In this document: positions 11,109 through 21,360 of the stretch, in pieces
How positions within the stretch are numbered: position 1 is the stretch's first letter
Layout: each line of letters opens with the position of its first letter
Source: Acestrorhynchus altus
Lineage: Eukaryota; Chordata; Actinopteri; Characiformes; Acestrorhynchidae
Length of the DNA stretch: 64,000 nucleotides
Assembly (NCBI GenBank): GCA_034509495.1
Contig: CM067508.1
Coordinates: 33,889,646-33,953,645, forward strand
Direction of reading: 5' to 3'
Program-made: the position numbers and the translations under genes
Notes under the pieces: generated by a model
Databases searched by the model: none
What the model was told of the DNA's origin: nothing
Seen by the model: only the letters and a program-made list of their open reading frames with translations

Positions 11109-11687
11109 TTTATTTTATGGAATTGTTTAAGAGTCCACTCAGGTGTTCACCTAACAAGTGATACTGCATTAATGGTCTAATAAATGAACAAATAAAGCTT
11201 AAAAATAAAGAAAAAAAAAAAGGAAAATGGAATTTTTTAATGCTGTCGAACAAACATTGTGATCAATATTTTGCTTTATCGTGTACTGATCTGACTGTGG
11301 GAAAAAAAACATGAACCACAGTCCACCGCCATGAATATTCAAATAAATAAACACATAAATAACAAAGTGAGTGAGTCTCCAGAAGCACTTCAGATAAAGA
11401 CAAAAACAACCCACAGAAAAGAGTCCTTTTAAATGTCGTGAACGCGTTAGAGCCTAAAACTGACTTCTTAAACCTTGTGCTGACTTCTTAACATCCCTGA
11501 GGGAACCCCCGCAAAGGGATCGATAAAGTTAGTTCCATCCGTCCATCCACGCTGGAGCTGGGAATGACGACACCCCCAAGCTGACCGTCTTCCAGTTAAA
11601 CGTTCCAATAACTGTACACTATTTCAAAACATTCCCCCAAAAGTCAGCTGTAGGCTTGGTGTTTCACGCATCATGGAAACCCATAGA
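11109..11687. other. AT-rich non-coding; possible LINE tail at 11,495-11,555
   Basis: The words CCCTGAGGGAACC and GGGATCGATAAAGTTAGTTC followed by CATCCGTCCATCC resemble the 3' tails of fish non-LTR retrotransposons, which often end in GGGATCAATAAAGT plus short tandem units. No reverse-transcriptase frame lies upstream. Tentative. Confidence 0.4.
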
Positions 11688-11760
11688 AGTTGGACAGTAG
11701 AAGGTACAAGTTGGACAGTAGAAGGTAGAAGTTGGACAGTAGAAGGTAGAAGTTGGACAA
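11688..11760. repeat. 21-bp tandem repeat, four units
   Basis: AGTTGGACAGTAGAAGGTA starts at 11,688, 11,709, 11,730 and 11,751, an exact 21-base period; the fourth unit is partial. No indels between units, so the expansion is young or gene-converted. Confidence 0.97.
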
Positions 11761-12256
11761 TACTGAGTGGACCACTGCTTTTAATGAGATACAAATAGAC
11801 ATTAGTGTTCTTTTTGTTTGTTTGCTTATTCTGAATTACCCAACCCCATTAGGACACACAGGAGGGTGAGGACGAGCACGTCTCCTCCGATGCATGTGAA
11901 GCCAGCCACCCCCTCTTTTTAAACTGCTGCTGTTGCATCACTGTTAGGCAGCCAACGCAATTGGAGCAAAGTGCTGAGACCATGCGATCGTTGGATGATA
12001 GTGTTAGCACATCGTAGTGTTGGATTCTGAACTCCGGGGTTTGGTGAGGATCTCACGATCCATCCTAACTGGCTGATCAGAATTCGTTCGGACTCTCATC
12101 TGCATGAACGAAGTTCAGTGCGTAACGCAACGTAGTTTTTCACCAGATCAGAACCAATGACTTGCTTTTCTGGTTATAGTGCAGACTGTACTGCGGATGA
12201 AATATGAAGAGCAGAAGAACTGATTTGAGCCAGCGTCAGATTTTAATAACGTTTTG
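11761..12256. other. Non-coding, nothing recognised
   Basis: No repeats, RNA genes or coding signals found. Confidence 0.4.
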
Positions 12257-12343
12257 GTCCACCTTAAATGGTACAGCAGATACAGCTTCTTCTTGCTCTT
12301 ATACAGGGATCAGAATATAGCTGCTGCCCCATTTAAGGTGGAA
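12257..12343. mobile_element. Short hairpin MITE, CCACCTTAAATGG family, copy 1
   Basis: TCCACCTTAAATGGTACAGC at the left is answered by GCTGCTGCCCCATTTAAGGT plus GGA at the right. The arms of about 25 bases surround a 35-40 base loop. A second, more diverged copy is at 40,192-40,259, which shows that this is a dispersed family and not a chance palindrome. Confidence 0.75.
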
Positions 12344-12613
12344 TGGAAAGTTGAGTCAAATCAATGACCTCAAGTGTTTCTTCTAATGCATCTCTGCACT
12401 GCGTGTGAGAAGATAAGCTTGTGTTGAACTGCACATACATCCGCTGGTGAAAATGATTTAAAAATAGGAACTCTTGGAATTTTGGATTCCTTAAGATGAA
12501 TCTCATAAAGGCTTTAGCCTCCCACTGCCAACGTGTCTCACTCTCATAACACTCTTACTAACGTATTACCATAATATACTACACTGTCAAAAGTAGCAGA
12601 TCCTGGAGGAACC

Positions 12614-12720
12614 AGGAGGTTCTCCAATATGAAACAGGAGGAAGGTGCTTCAAGGAAGCTTCAGGAAACTTTGGTCCTTTTATTGAAGGTTCCTCCACCG
12701 TTTCCAATGAAGAACCTCCA
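12614..12720. mobile_element. Hairpin-type repeat with GGTTCCTCC arms
   Basis: The segment around GGAGGTTCTCCAATATGAAA is an imperfect inverse of GTTTCCAATGAAGAACCTCC about 60 bases downstream. Sequences pairing AAGGTTCCTCCACC with AGAACCTCC are frequent fish fold-back repeats, from general knowledge. A plus-strand frame of 75 codons across it is incidental. Confidence 0.55.
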
Positions 12721-13316
12721 GAAGGTCCTCAAGAAGCTTGTGGATCGAACCGTAGTTTCACAACTGCTTAACTTTAAAGATACAAGCCACGGACACACTC
12801 ATCCAAAAGTGCACGAATTATCCAACTTTCTTTTGAAAAGCACCGCATTAAAGTGACATTACACCTCGCTGGCCTTTATAGCTCAACTCACAAGCATCTC
12901 CTCCCCATCTACTGAAGTGTCTGTGGTAACCTTGGGACTGAACACCCTCTGCCAGATGCAGCTGACGCAAATTAGACCCTCGAGAGCAGGTTGTTGCGCT
13001 CGCAGCCGACAAATAGTGTGATATTGTTGCAAAGCTGAAAGACATGTGAACAGGGCAGCTGATCGGCCGTCAAACTACGAAAGCTCATCACTGTATCTGA
13101 AGAGGAGAAGAGAAGGCCAAAGACTCCCTCTGCTCCCCGTGTTTACTCCCACTTTCAGCCACAGTCAAAGGACTATCAGTCAGTGATCATCATTATATCA
13201 TCATGTTGGGCTTTAGTGTGTGCAAAGCACACAGCCAGCAGCGCTGAACTTCGCAGCAGCACTGGAAAACTTCCAGAGTCCATAGCCGAAAGAGCCGCAT
13301 GTCACTGCTTTAGAAA
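12721..13316. other. Unique non-coding sequence
   Basis: No recognisable gene or repeat. Confidence 0.4.
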
Positions 13317-13360
13317 AACAACAACAAGACAAACACAAACAACAACAACAACAACAAGCA
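13317..13360. repeat. (ACA)n-rich microsatellite
   Basis: Interrupted ACAACA triplets. Confidence 0.9.
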
Positions 13361-13419
13361 AAACGGGGCTCACCCAACGATCAAAGCGCTGATACCCTTT
13401 CCTTCTGGCCTCACAATAT

Positions 13420-13800
13420 CCAGCTCGACTCCTGCTCTCGCTCTTCCTTCCTTTCTCACTGCTTCACTCTGAGCTTCCTGCTGCTCGCTCCTCCTTGGGA
13501 AAGAAATTTTCCTGGGAGGTGGGGAAGGGGGGGGGAGAGAGAGAGTAAGGAGGGGGAGAAGAAGGAGAGGAAAGTGTTGCGCTCAGTGATTCAGAAGCAA
13601 CGGTGTAAACGCCAGCCTTCTCCTTCTGACAGCCAGCGTTAATTGCAGATCAGACTCGCCCACACACTTCAGCCTCACTCCCTCACTCTCTCGGTCTCTC
13701 TCTCTCACCCTCTTTTTTCTTCTTTCTCTCTCACTCTCACTCTCTCTCACGCGCTCTCTCTCCTGGAAGGAGCTGAGAGCAGACTGTTAGATGGGGGGGG
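13420..13800. repeat. Strand-biased purine/pyrimidine tract region
   Basis: A pyrimidine-rich block (13,420-13,495) is followed by a purine-rich block (13,515-13,570). A second pyrimidine-rich CTCT block (13,675-13,760) and a G run at 13,792-13,801 follow. The mirror-like alternation could adopt triplex structure; it could also be core-promoter-like sequence, but no initiator or gene is apparent. Confidence 0.6.
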
Positions 13801-13865
13801 GGTGCTGTGAAGAGCACGGTAGGAGATGCTTCAACCCTCCTACCCTCACCATCACCAACACCACC

Positions 13866-13869
<4 letters not shown>

Positions 13870-13899
<30 letters not shown>
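13870..13899. repeat. (CA)n microsatellite
   Basis: Fifteen CA units. Confidence 0.98.
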
Positions 13900-13903
<4 letters not shown>

Positions 13904-13976
13904 ATAGCCGAGCCACACCAATCACCACCTCTACAGTCTCACCAGGAACTTTATTTCATATACTCTGTATCCTCTC

Positions 13977-14008
<32 letters not shown>

Positions 14009-14010
14009 AC
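13977..14010. repeat. (CA)n microsatellite
   Basis: About 17 CA units with one AA interruption. Confidence 0.97.
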
Positions 14011-14295
14011 ATCTGGGCATGAAACTCATTATCAGCGATGTGTTGAAAGTGTGTGTTAATCCCACGTTACAGCTGTTACTGCGTTACTGTATTTTACTGG
14101 ACGCAGCGCTGGACTATTGATCAAATCCAATTTCACAATATTCTCAGGGATTCAGATGAAACTGAAATTTGCTAAACAAACCCGGAATGTTTTACAATCC
14201 AGACACTGATCAGACAGTTTTGTCCTGTTTTTGTCTCCTTACGAGACACTTTGTACAGTATTGTACACAAACCACATTCACTGAAAGGGAGCTTA
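14011..14295. other. Non-coding, nothing recognised
   Basis: No repeats or coding signals found. Confidence 0.4.
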
Positions 14296-15540
14296 CATTC
14301 TGGGCTCAGGGGTGGGCAATACGCCAAAAACAATATCGCAATACTTGGAAACATTTGCGATATTTGATATGTATCAAAATGTTTGGATTTTATAAAACAC
14401 AAAAAAAACCACATTAATGAAAAAGGGCTGCTGTGCTGCAGTGAGTCCAGTAACACTGGGATAATTATTCTTTTCCTTTGCTGAACCACACTGTTGGTCA
14501 GCCTTTAAGCACAGAAAAGCAAACCGTAAGAGAACTTCTTACGATAATAAATATCGTCACGTTGTTTACATTATTTGATCTGTTTGACGAATCAAATGCC
14601 AAAGATGTCTCGTTAACTGTCGATACTGAAAAAAGGAAAAGTAAGAATCAAAACTGCTGTGTTTACTTCTGTTGTCATTTCTGAAATGTGCGGATGCCAT
14701 AGAACCCTACTACCAGAACCAATACTGATTTTTACTATTTCTGTTCCTCGTTCTGATTTGTACGTGGTCTATTTGTTTATTCATCCTTTAAAGAAATACA
14801 GCAGAAGTCACAATAATATCGATACAAATACAGTAACAATAACAAAAACAAAAAATATTGTGGTGTTTATTGCGAATGACACACAAACTGTCTCAAACTA
14901 ACAATCACAAGGTATCGGTTTCAGGTTTTTAAATGTTTTTGAATGAATTTATTTATTTATTTACCCTTTAAAGAAAGCTGGCAGGAATCCTAAGGGCCTA
15001 AAACCAATATCAGTACCTCCTTATATAATAAATAAATAAATAAATAAAGTAAACAAAAGAACATTTAGTATTTAATTTTTTTTCCCGTTCAGATTTGTAG
15101 CTGTTAATGTTTTGGGGGTTTTTTTGTTTGTTTGTTTGTTTTTTTATTTAAAGAAATTTGGCAGAAATCATAACGGCGTGATATCAATAACAATATCAAA
15201 AACCCAAATTATGACGTTTACCGTAATCAACACACAAACTGTGTCTAACTATCACAGGGATCAATGGAATCTCATTTTCCTTTTTCATGTTCCCTGTTAT
15301 TGCATTCAGACTTTAGGAAGGGGGGGGTGGGGTGTCGGGGGGGTCTGTTGTTTACTACGGTTTTCCTTTTGTAAGAAACATGCGTCATTAAAAACGCATC
15401 ATCGCAGAATCACACTAATTTCAATATCAGTCGTGCCGAAACAAAACGATCGATATTGCCGTGTTTACTGCAAATGACAGGCAAAGTGTAGCTAATTATC
15501 AATATCAGTACTGCTGCAACTAAGAATCAATCCTGCTGTT
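14296..15540. repeat. Degenerate long-period tandem repeat, GTTTACTGCAAATGACA-type
   Basis: A composite block recurs in drifted form. Its parts are CCTTTAAAGAAA plus GGCAG..AATC, then AATATC-rich sequence, then GTTTATTGCGAATGACACAC, then CAAACTGT..CTAACTATCAC. The GTTTA..GA.. segment appears near 14,655, 14,866, 15,216 and 15,463; the TTTAAAGAAA segment near 14,787, 14,967 and 15,149. Spacing is about 180-350 bases and so irregular. It starts beside GGGGTGGGCAATACGCC, a word often seen at the edges of fish dispersed repeats. A G-rich patch lies at 15,318-15,345. The original element type is not clear. Confidence 0.6.
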
Positions 15541-16279
15541 TACTGGCATAAGCTCTGTATCAGCCACCAGTTGAATCACAGAGAGGTGCCACGAACACCG
15601 TTCTGGAAGAAGTACGTGGTTACTAAGTTTCCAGTCTGTGCGGTAAAGCTGTGGGGGTGTAGACGACCCATACAGACCAGCAGCTTCTGTCAGATGGTTA
15701 TCGACACACCAAACTCCTGCTGCACCTCATCAACACCTTCGGTATGCAAGATTCAGAGACATCCCCTGATCACAGATGTATGTAGGAGCTGCGTGTTAAT
15801 GCTTCACAAACTCAACTACATCAGCAGTCGCTCGCAGACTATCGGGGACGTGAAGTAAATCTGATCGATGTGAGGTGAAAAAAAATCCAGCCGTGCTGAG
15901 ACCAGAAATAGACACTCAATAAAAAAGCACAAAGGGGCTTTTATACCCATGCCAAGATGCCTACCACCCTGCACCACCACCCCCCCTGAAAATGGTGCTA
16001 TTTCCATTAACCACCAAGCAAGGAATACCTCATAAGGTGAGCAAGGATGGAAAGTTCTGTCTTCTGCGTCTCTACATCTCTGCCTTATGCAAGACCGACT
16101 GAGAGCATCGACATCACGCTCTCAACTTCTTCTCCCCATGACTTCTTCTTCACCAGAAGAGCCCGCTAAACTCGAGCAGGCCTGGCACGGCGTTTGCCTA
16201 CCTGCTAAAATCGCTCCTATTGCGTGGCGTCTACCGAGCGAGAGCTTGGCTGGTGACAGTGAAATGTATGAATGAGAGA
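15541..16279. other. Unique non-coding sequence
   Basis: A 95-codon plus-strand frame at 15,571-15,858 has no recognisable domain. The remainder is featureless. Confidence 0.4.
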
Positions 16280-16520
16280 AGAAGGTTTTACATCTCGATC
16301 TCCTGTGAAATATGTAAATGCATAACCGCCGAGTTTCACTGACATGGTTGGCGTTGCCTTTGAAAGCGTAGCGAGTGTGGAAATTATTAATCTGTTGTGT
16401 GCGTCAGATCAGGCATGAAATAAAAAAAAATAAATTTGACTGTGCAACAGAGGAATAAACACCAGCGCTGATAAATGAGACAAAAGAGATTATTATTAAA
16501 AGGACATCAAATTACATCCG
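16280..16520. promoter_or_regulatory. Candidate conserved non-coding element (POU/TCF-like words)
   Basis: Contains ATGTAAATGCAT (octamer-like, near 16,310), CCTTTGAAAG (a TCF/LEF-type word, near 16,359), ATTATTAATC and ATTACATCC, in a repeat-free setting. Function is inferred from word content only. Confidence 0.33.
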
Positions 16521-17217
16521 ATGATATTACTCACCGATCTGTTTCATAACACAGATTCGAGAAGGAGCTGCGCCCTACATCAAACATTCCAGTTATGAAA
16601 TTACAGTGTTTGATTTCTGCTTGATAACGTTCTTTCCTGCTTGTTTACTTTAGTGTGTCGGCTTAGGCGCCGCTCCAACACATCCGCTCCGGCTCCCGTT
16701 CCGAGCGGGTACACGTGCTCCAAAGCCATTATCTGCCATCCACTGTGGACCACTCTTCTAATACCAAGCACCGTGATGCTCTATTATCTCATCTTTCCAA
16801 GAAGCAGAAAATTCCGCGTCTGCTGCCGGACGAGGCCTTCGGCTCACAAGCGTGACAGCCAGCACTGCTCCTAAGGTCATTTTCACGACTGTGCACCATG
16901 ACCCGACTGCCTGCTTCATGTAATTACTGGCTTAGGCAGGAGGAGCCGCTCACCTCACCCCAGTCGTTTCACCTCACAGCGAAACACTCAGCTTTCACTG
17001 GTCACAAAATACTTATTACACGGCCGTTTCTGGAGTGGTATGTTCAACGCGTGAGACATCATCGTTTATTCATGAGCGCCGTAAGTTGCCGGTTGCTGAT
17101 TAAGCAGGTGGAGCAAGAGGCCTTCGTGAGTTTGTTTGCTTTCAGATAAAATTTCTTTAAACTTCTGGACATAAAGTTCCACAATGTCCTTCCCAATTCT
17201 ATTATTTTGTGTGCAAC
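16521..17217. other. Unique non-coding sequence
   Basis: No gene or repeat recognised. Confidence 0.4.

Positions 17218-17253
<36 letters not shown>
17218..17253. repeat. (TTA)n microsatellite
   Basis: Eleven to twelve ATT triplets. Confidence 0.98.
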
Positions 17254-17720
17254 GTTGTCCAGTAAAGTGTGTGAAATATTAGAAAACACAAGTATTTATA
17301 AATGTTTATTTTGTCTCCTCAAATAATATTATAATAAAATTAAATATATAGAAATATTATTGCCATATCCATACCCTAAACCTGAATCCATATTTCTTGG
17401 TCTGATTACAGATCTTAACTCTAAACAAACTGAAATATGTTTCCTATGAAATAAACATTGAAATAAACAGTCTGAACAGCTGATCAGTTTGCCTGGTTTT
17501 TATCATTTTGCAGGAAACAAATGTAAACAGAACTTGTGTTTTTGTTTATTTTCCTCCAATCGATTGTCAACAACAGCAACGATATCAATCAACAATACAT
17601 TTACTTTGTATTTGACTGGCCAGCGAGACTCGTTCTGTACTGATCACATCAAACAATATTAATAATATTAATCATTTGATTAAGAAGTGTGTGTTTATGG
17701 GATATACTACACCTACACAA

Positions 17721-17724
<4 letters not shown>
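17254..17724. other. AT-rich non-coding sequence
   Basis: Rich in AATATTAT words, with no coding signal. Confidence 0.45.

Positions 17725-17753
<29 letters not shown>
17725..17753. repeat. (CA)n microsatellite
   Basis: About 14 CA units. Confidence 0.98.
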
Positions 17754-18502
17754 CATCTTCCACAATAAACACAATACAACTTGATTTTACTGCCTGGTCC
17801 TTCAGCAATCCTCACACATCTGACCACTGCAAAGGTCACCAAGTTTCCCAGAGTCACATTAAAGAGCACGAACAACAAAGCCATGCTCAGCTCCTCACCC
17901 CTGACCCTGGACAGTACCCCCCCATCCCACCCCACCCCACCCCAGCCTGGGTTAGTGACCCCCTCTCCGAACCACGGCTCTCAGTTCAGCTGAATCAGAG
18001 AGTGTGCTGGGGCCACTCGGATGCGTCAGGCCCACTCGGCCGAGTATGAGGTGGGCCCCCGGCTAGGATTTAAGACCACCTTCCATCAAATCCGGACTGA
18101 ACATGGTGTTACAGTGGGATTTGATGGGATCAATTAGCTCCGCTCTCAAGCTAGAGGTGGGCATCGCTGGACAAAGCTGAACACTGCCGGTGCACTGAGG
18201 GCCCAAAGTCATGCCGGACCCACACTGAGCAGCAGCGTCTGACCGAAGGACTGAGCGACCTGAAGGGTCAAACGTTTCACTGAAGATATGAAAGACATGA
18301 CTGTGAAGGGAGCACGTGAAGAAACCACGTCTACTGTAAGACCTACTGTAACTGTAACAGCACAGACAGAAGAGACCAATCACTGACCGGTGAGGCTTTA
18401 CAGCGGGAATATAAATGACCCGCAAAAGAGAAATGGATTCGAATCATATTCAGTAAACCTACAGCTTTTTATACAGACGTGGGGTTTACACAGGCAACTT
18501 TA
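17754..18502. other. Unique non-coding sequence
   Basis: 120-codon frames occur on both strands (17,687-18,049 plus and 18,063-18,425 minus). The first begins in the CA tract and neither shows a domain. No gene called. Confidence 0.4.
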
Positions 18503-18503
18503 T

Positions 18504-18536
<33 letters not shown>

Positions 18537-18552
18537 CACACAAACAAACGCA
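18503..18552. repeat. (CA)n microsatellite with CG and AA interruptions
   Basis: About 22 CA units interrupted near 18,530 and 18,543. Confidence 0.97.
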
Positions 18553-18614
18553 CACGTACCAGTTGTTACAAGTAAACAACTAACACCTATGACATATACA
18601 TATATAGACTAGCT

Positions 18615-18641
18615 GACAGACAGACAGACAGACAGACAGAC

Positions 18642-18692
<51 letters not shown>

Positions 18693-18741
18693 CAGAGAGA
18701 GATAGAGATAGACAGAAAGAGAGATAGACAGAAAGAGAGAT

Positions 18742-18799
<58 letters not shown>
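18615..18799. repeat. Compound (GACA)n-(GATA)n-(GA)n microsatellite
   Basis: GACA units (18,615-18,642) change to GATA units (to about 18,690), then a mixed AGACAGAAAGAGAGATA segment, then about 30 GA units ending at 18,799. GATA/GACA blocks are a classic vertebrate simple repeat, often enriched on sex chromosomes in fish; nothing here shows that this one is sex-linked. Confidence 0.98.
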
Positions 18800-18801
<2 letters not shown>

Positions 18802-19190
18802 AAAGCTCAGAGCGAAAGTTCGGAAACGCGCAGAAACGCAGGCGACGAGCGCGCGACCCTGATCAGAGACAGCGCCACTCTGCAACTGTACACTCCCAAA
18901 CACACTCACTCCCTCACTCCCTCTCTCACTCTCACACTCCTCTCTCTCTCTCTCCTGCAATAATGTTGCTATTTTTGTTACTCACCTTTTCCTCTCTCTC
19001 TCTCTCTCTCTCTGGACAGAGGAGTGTGTGAGCGGCTCCTGCGGACGCGGTGAGACAGCGGTGTATTTCAGTCTCATTCGCACACGGGCTGCTATTTTCG
19101 GGAGCTGAGCGGACAAACTCACAGAAAGCAGCCTCTTGTCAAAGAGAAGCTCCTCCCCGACTCTGACGAGCAGCAGACGACAGTCAGTCA
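18800..19190. promoter_or_regulatory. CpG-rich segment, possible CpG-island shore or first-exon zone
   Basis: CpG density is much higher than in the rest of the window (for example GCAGGCGACGAGCGCGCGAC). A (CT)n tract at 18,991-19,013 is followed by GGACAG, then AGGAGTGTGTGAGCGGCTCC and TGCGGACGCG before GTGAGACAG. That order would read as 3' splice site, short exon, 5' splice site. Nothing proves transcription. Confidence 0.4.
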
Positions 19191-19191
19191 G

Positions 19192-19220
19192 CCTCCTCCT
19201 CCTCCTCCTCCTCCTCCTCC
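19192..19220. repeat. (TCC)n microsatellite
   Basis: Nine to ten CTC triplets. Confidence 0.98.
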
Positions 19221-19257
19221 TGCTCTCCTCCTACTCGTGTCTCAATTAACAACACAT

Positions 19258-19405
19258 GGAAAGTTGCGCGCAACAGAGAGGCGCACAAAGGTGCGCAGCA
19301 AAAAAAAAGTGCACAAAAGTGCACTCCAAAAAAAGGTGCACACTGAAAAAGTGCACAAACGTGCACACTGAAAAAGGTGCTCACCAAAAAAGCGCGCGCC
19401 TTTTT
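19258..19405. repeat. GTGCAC / A-tract degenerate repeat
   Basis: GTGCAC occurs at 19,309, 19,319, 19,336, 19,351 and 19,361, with A-tracts among them. TTGCGCGCAA (a perfect 10-base palindrome) lies at the left edge and GCGCGCGCC at the right. Spacings of 10-17 bases suggest a drifted short tandem repeat or a clustered binding-site array. Confidence 0.75.
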
Positions 19406-19621
19406 CTTGCGCTGTTTCTCGGCCGTTTGATGTTTCCCCGCTCGTACCTCTCACACCCCACCACCAGGGCGGCGCTCGGGCACCGGGAGGGTCATCCAGG
19501 TCCAGAGACTAAAACCCGCCCAGGATTTAGTTCCGACAGCCGGCTCGGCTTTAGACCTGAACTGACCTCAACAGTCGCCCCAAATGAACCACAGAGTGGG
19601 ATTACAGTGCAGGAGGAGCCG

Positions 19622-20625
19622 GACTGAGGAGGGGGTTTGAGGAGCAGGATTGAGGAGAGGAATTGAGGAGCAGGATTGAGGAGCAGGCTTGAGGAGGGGG
19701 TTTGAGGAGCGGGATTGAGGAGCCAGATAACAGTGAGGATGGAGGAGCGGGATTGAGGAGTGGGATTGAGGAGCAGGCTTGAGGAGAAGGTTTGAGGAGG
19801 GGGATTGAGGAGCCGGATTACAGTGCGGGATTGAGGAGGGGATTGAGGAGCAGACTTGAGGAGGGGGTTTGAGGAGCGTGATTGAGGAGCCGGATTACAG
19901 TGTGGGATTTAGGAGCTGGATTGAGAAGCAGGTTTGAATAGATAGATTGAGGAGGGGGATTGAGGAGCGGGATTGAGGAATGGGTTTTAGGAGCGGGTTT
20001 AAGGAGCGGATTTGAGGAGCGGGATTGAGGAGCAGGTATGAGGAGCGGGTTTGAGGAGCCAGATTGAGGAGGGGGTTTGAGGAGGGGATTGAGGATCGGG
20101 TATTAGGAGCGGGTTTGAGGACCGGATTTGAGTAGTGGCATTGAGGAGCAGGATTGAAGAGGGGGTTTGAGGAGCAGGTTTGAGGACCAGGTTTTAGGAG
20201 CGGGTTTGAGGAGCAGGTTTGAGGAGCGGATTTGAGTAGTGGCATTGAGGAGGGGGTTTGAGGAGCAGGTTTTAGGAGCGGGTTTGAGGAGGGGAATTGA
20301 GGAGCAGGTTTGAGGAGCTGGATTGAGGAGGGGTTTGAGGAGGGGGTTTGAAGAGGGGTATTGAGGAGAAGGGTTGAGGAGCGGGTTTGAAGAGAGGGTT
20401 TGAGGAGGGGAATTGAGGAGCAGGTTTGAGGAGCTGGATTGAGGGGTTTGAGGAGCGGGTTTGAGGAGGGGGTTTGAAGAGTGGGATTGAGGAGAAGGGT
20501 TGAGGAGCGGGTTTGAAGAGAGGGTTTGAGGAGGGGAATTGAGGAGCTGGTTTGAGGAGCAGGTTTGAGGAACAGGTTTGAGGAGCTGGATTGAGGAGGG
20601 GTTTGAGGAGCGGGTTTTTGGTGTG
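19622..20625. repeat. 13-bp minisatellite, GAGGAGCGGGTTT-type, about 1 kb
   Basis: Thirteen-base units (GAGGAGCGGGTTT, GAGGAGCAGGATT, GAGGAGGGGGTTT and variants) run nearly without break for about 1 kb, some 75 units. The purine-rich strand is plus. Thirteen is not a multiple of three, so three units (39 bases) encode 13 residues. The minus strand reads a 13-residue repeat (SSNPLLKPAPQTR-like), kept open for up to 315 codons with a second overlapping frame of 237 codons. These frames follow from repeat composition and are not called as genes. The array sits inside the CpG-rich zone, just left of a promoter-like cluster. A higher-order pattern of several 13-mers is visible around 20,380-20,600. 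Confidence 0.95.
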
Positions 20626-20639
20626 AACTGCGCTGAACT

Positions 20640-20860
20640 GCGTAAACTGCGCTGTTTACGGGACTCGTGCGCTGCGCGGCTCTGGACACCACTGACGTCA
20701 TTATTGTCAAACAACAGAAACAATAGGCGCGGCTCCCTGAGACTGACGCGCGGCTCCACCAATCGGAGCCGTCGGCGGTTTGACAGCGGCCAATCACAGA
20801 GAGGAGGGGCGCCCATGTCTGCGGCGCATGTGGCCGAGTCACGTGTAGGTGCAGGATCTG
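20640..20860. promoter_or_regulatory. Promoter-like cluster: CRE, two CCAAT boxes, E-box in CpG-rich DNA
   Basis: TGACGTCA (a full palindromic CRE) is at 20,693-20,700. CCAAT boxes are at 20,759-20,763 and 20,790-20,794, 31 bases apart and in the same orientation, which is typical of NF-Y promoters. CACGTG is at 20,840-20,845, and an AACAATAG SOX-type word is near 20,719. CpG density is high. The words are seen; that they make a promoter is inference from their grouping. No confident first exon is visible on either side. A 140-codon plus-strand frame through the region lacks any domain. Confidence 0.55.
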
Positions 20861-21360
20861 AGAGGGGGGGTGTGGCTCTACAGCACGGGTTGTTGTTACT
20901 GGGATTTAAAGGAGCAGATTCCCACCTTCACCCAGTCTGGAAGCTCACTTCCACAAATGGAGAGTGGAGAAGGGGTAATGATGTAATGATGATGTCATAA
21001 CCGATAGAAAAGATATATATCTTTTAAAGTTTTAATATATATATAATTTGTTTTATATATATTTATATACACACACAGGTTTTCCCCTGAGTTCATCATG
21101 GAACTAGTCTTTAATCTCCTCAAACAGATTCAGAATCTTTTATTATTACTAAATGAAATATTACAGTGAGGAATAAATAATCACTATATAGAACTTAGAA
21201 AATGCTGTTAGTGATGCGCTGCTTGGCAACAGATTATGAAAGAAAGATGAATAAATACATTTTAACTTTCTGTTTAATACTCTGTGTAAGTGCTGGAGGA
21301 CCGACCCAGAACACACTGAGTAAAAACAGTGGATTATCACGTATAATCTCATAATTACAA
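20861..21360. other. Non-coding, with a TATATA-rich patch
   Basis: Alternating TA-rich DNA at 21,010-21,070 ends in a short ACACACAC. No gene. Confidence 0.5.

Noticed and set aside
11495..11555. LINE retrotransposon
   Set aside because: Only tail-like words are present; no reverse transcriptase or endonuclease frame exists nearby, so it is mentioned only as a possible tail remnant.
18615..18799. GATA/GACA block as evidence for a sex chromosome
   Set aside because: Such blocks also occur on autosomes; one microsatellite cannot support the claim.
18580..18960. A 126-codon minus-strand frame rich in Ser, Leu and Tyr
   Set aside because: It crosses the GACA/GATA/GA compound microsatellite.
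19895..20842. A 315-codon minus-strand frame that looks like a Pro/Ser/Leu-rich repeat protein
   Set aside because: It is fully explained by the 13-bp minisatellite, which lacks stops in every phase on that strand. A second overlapping frame of 237 codons is open for the same reason.
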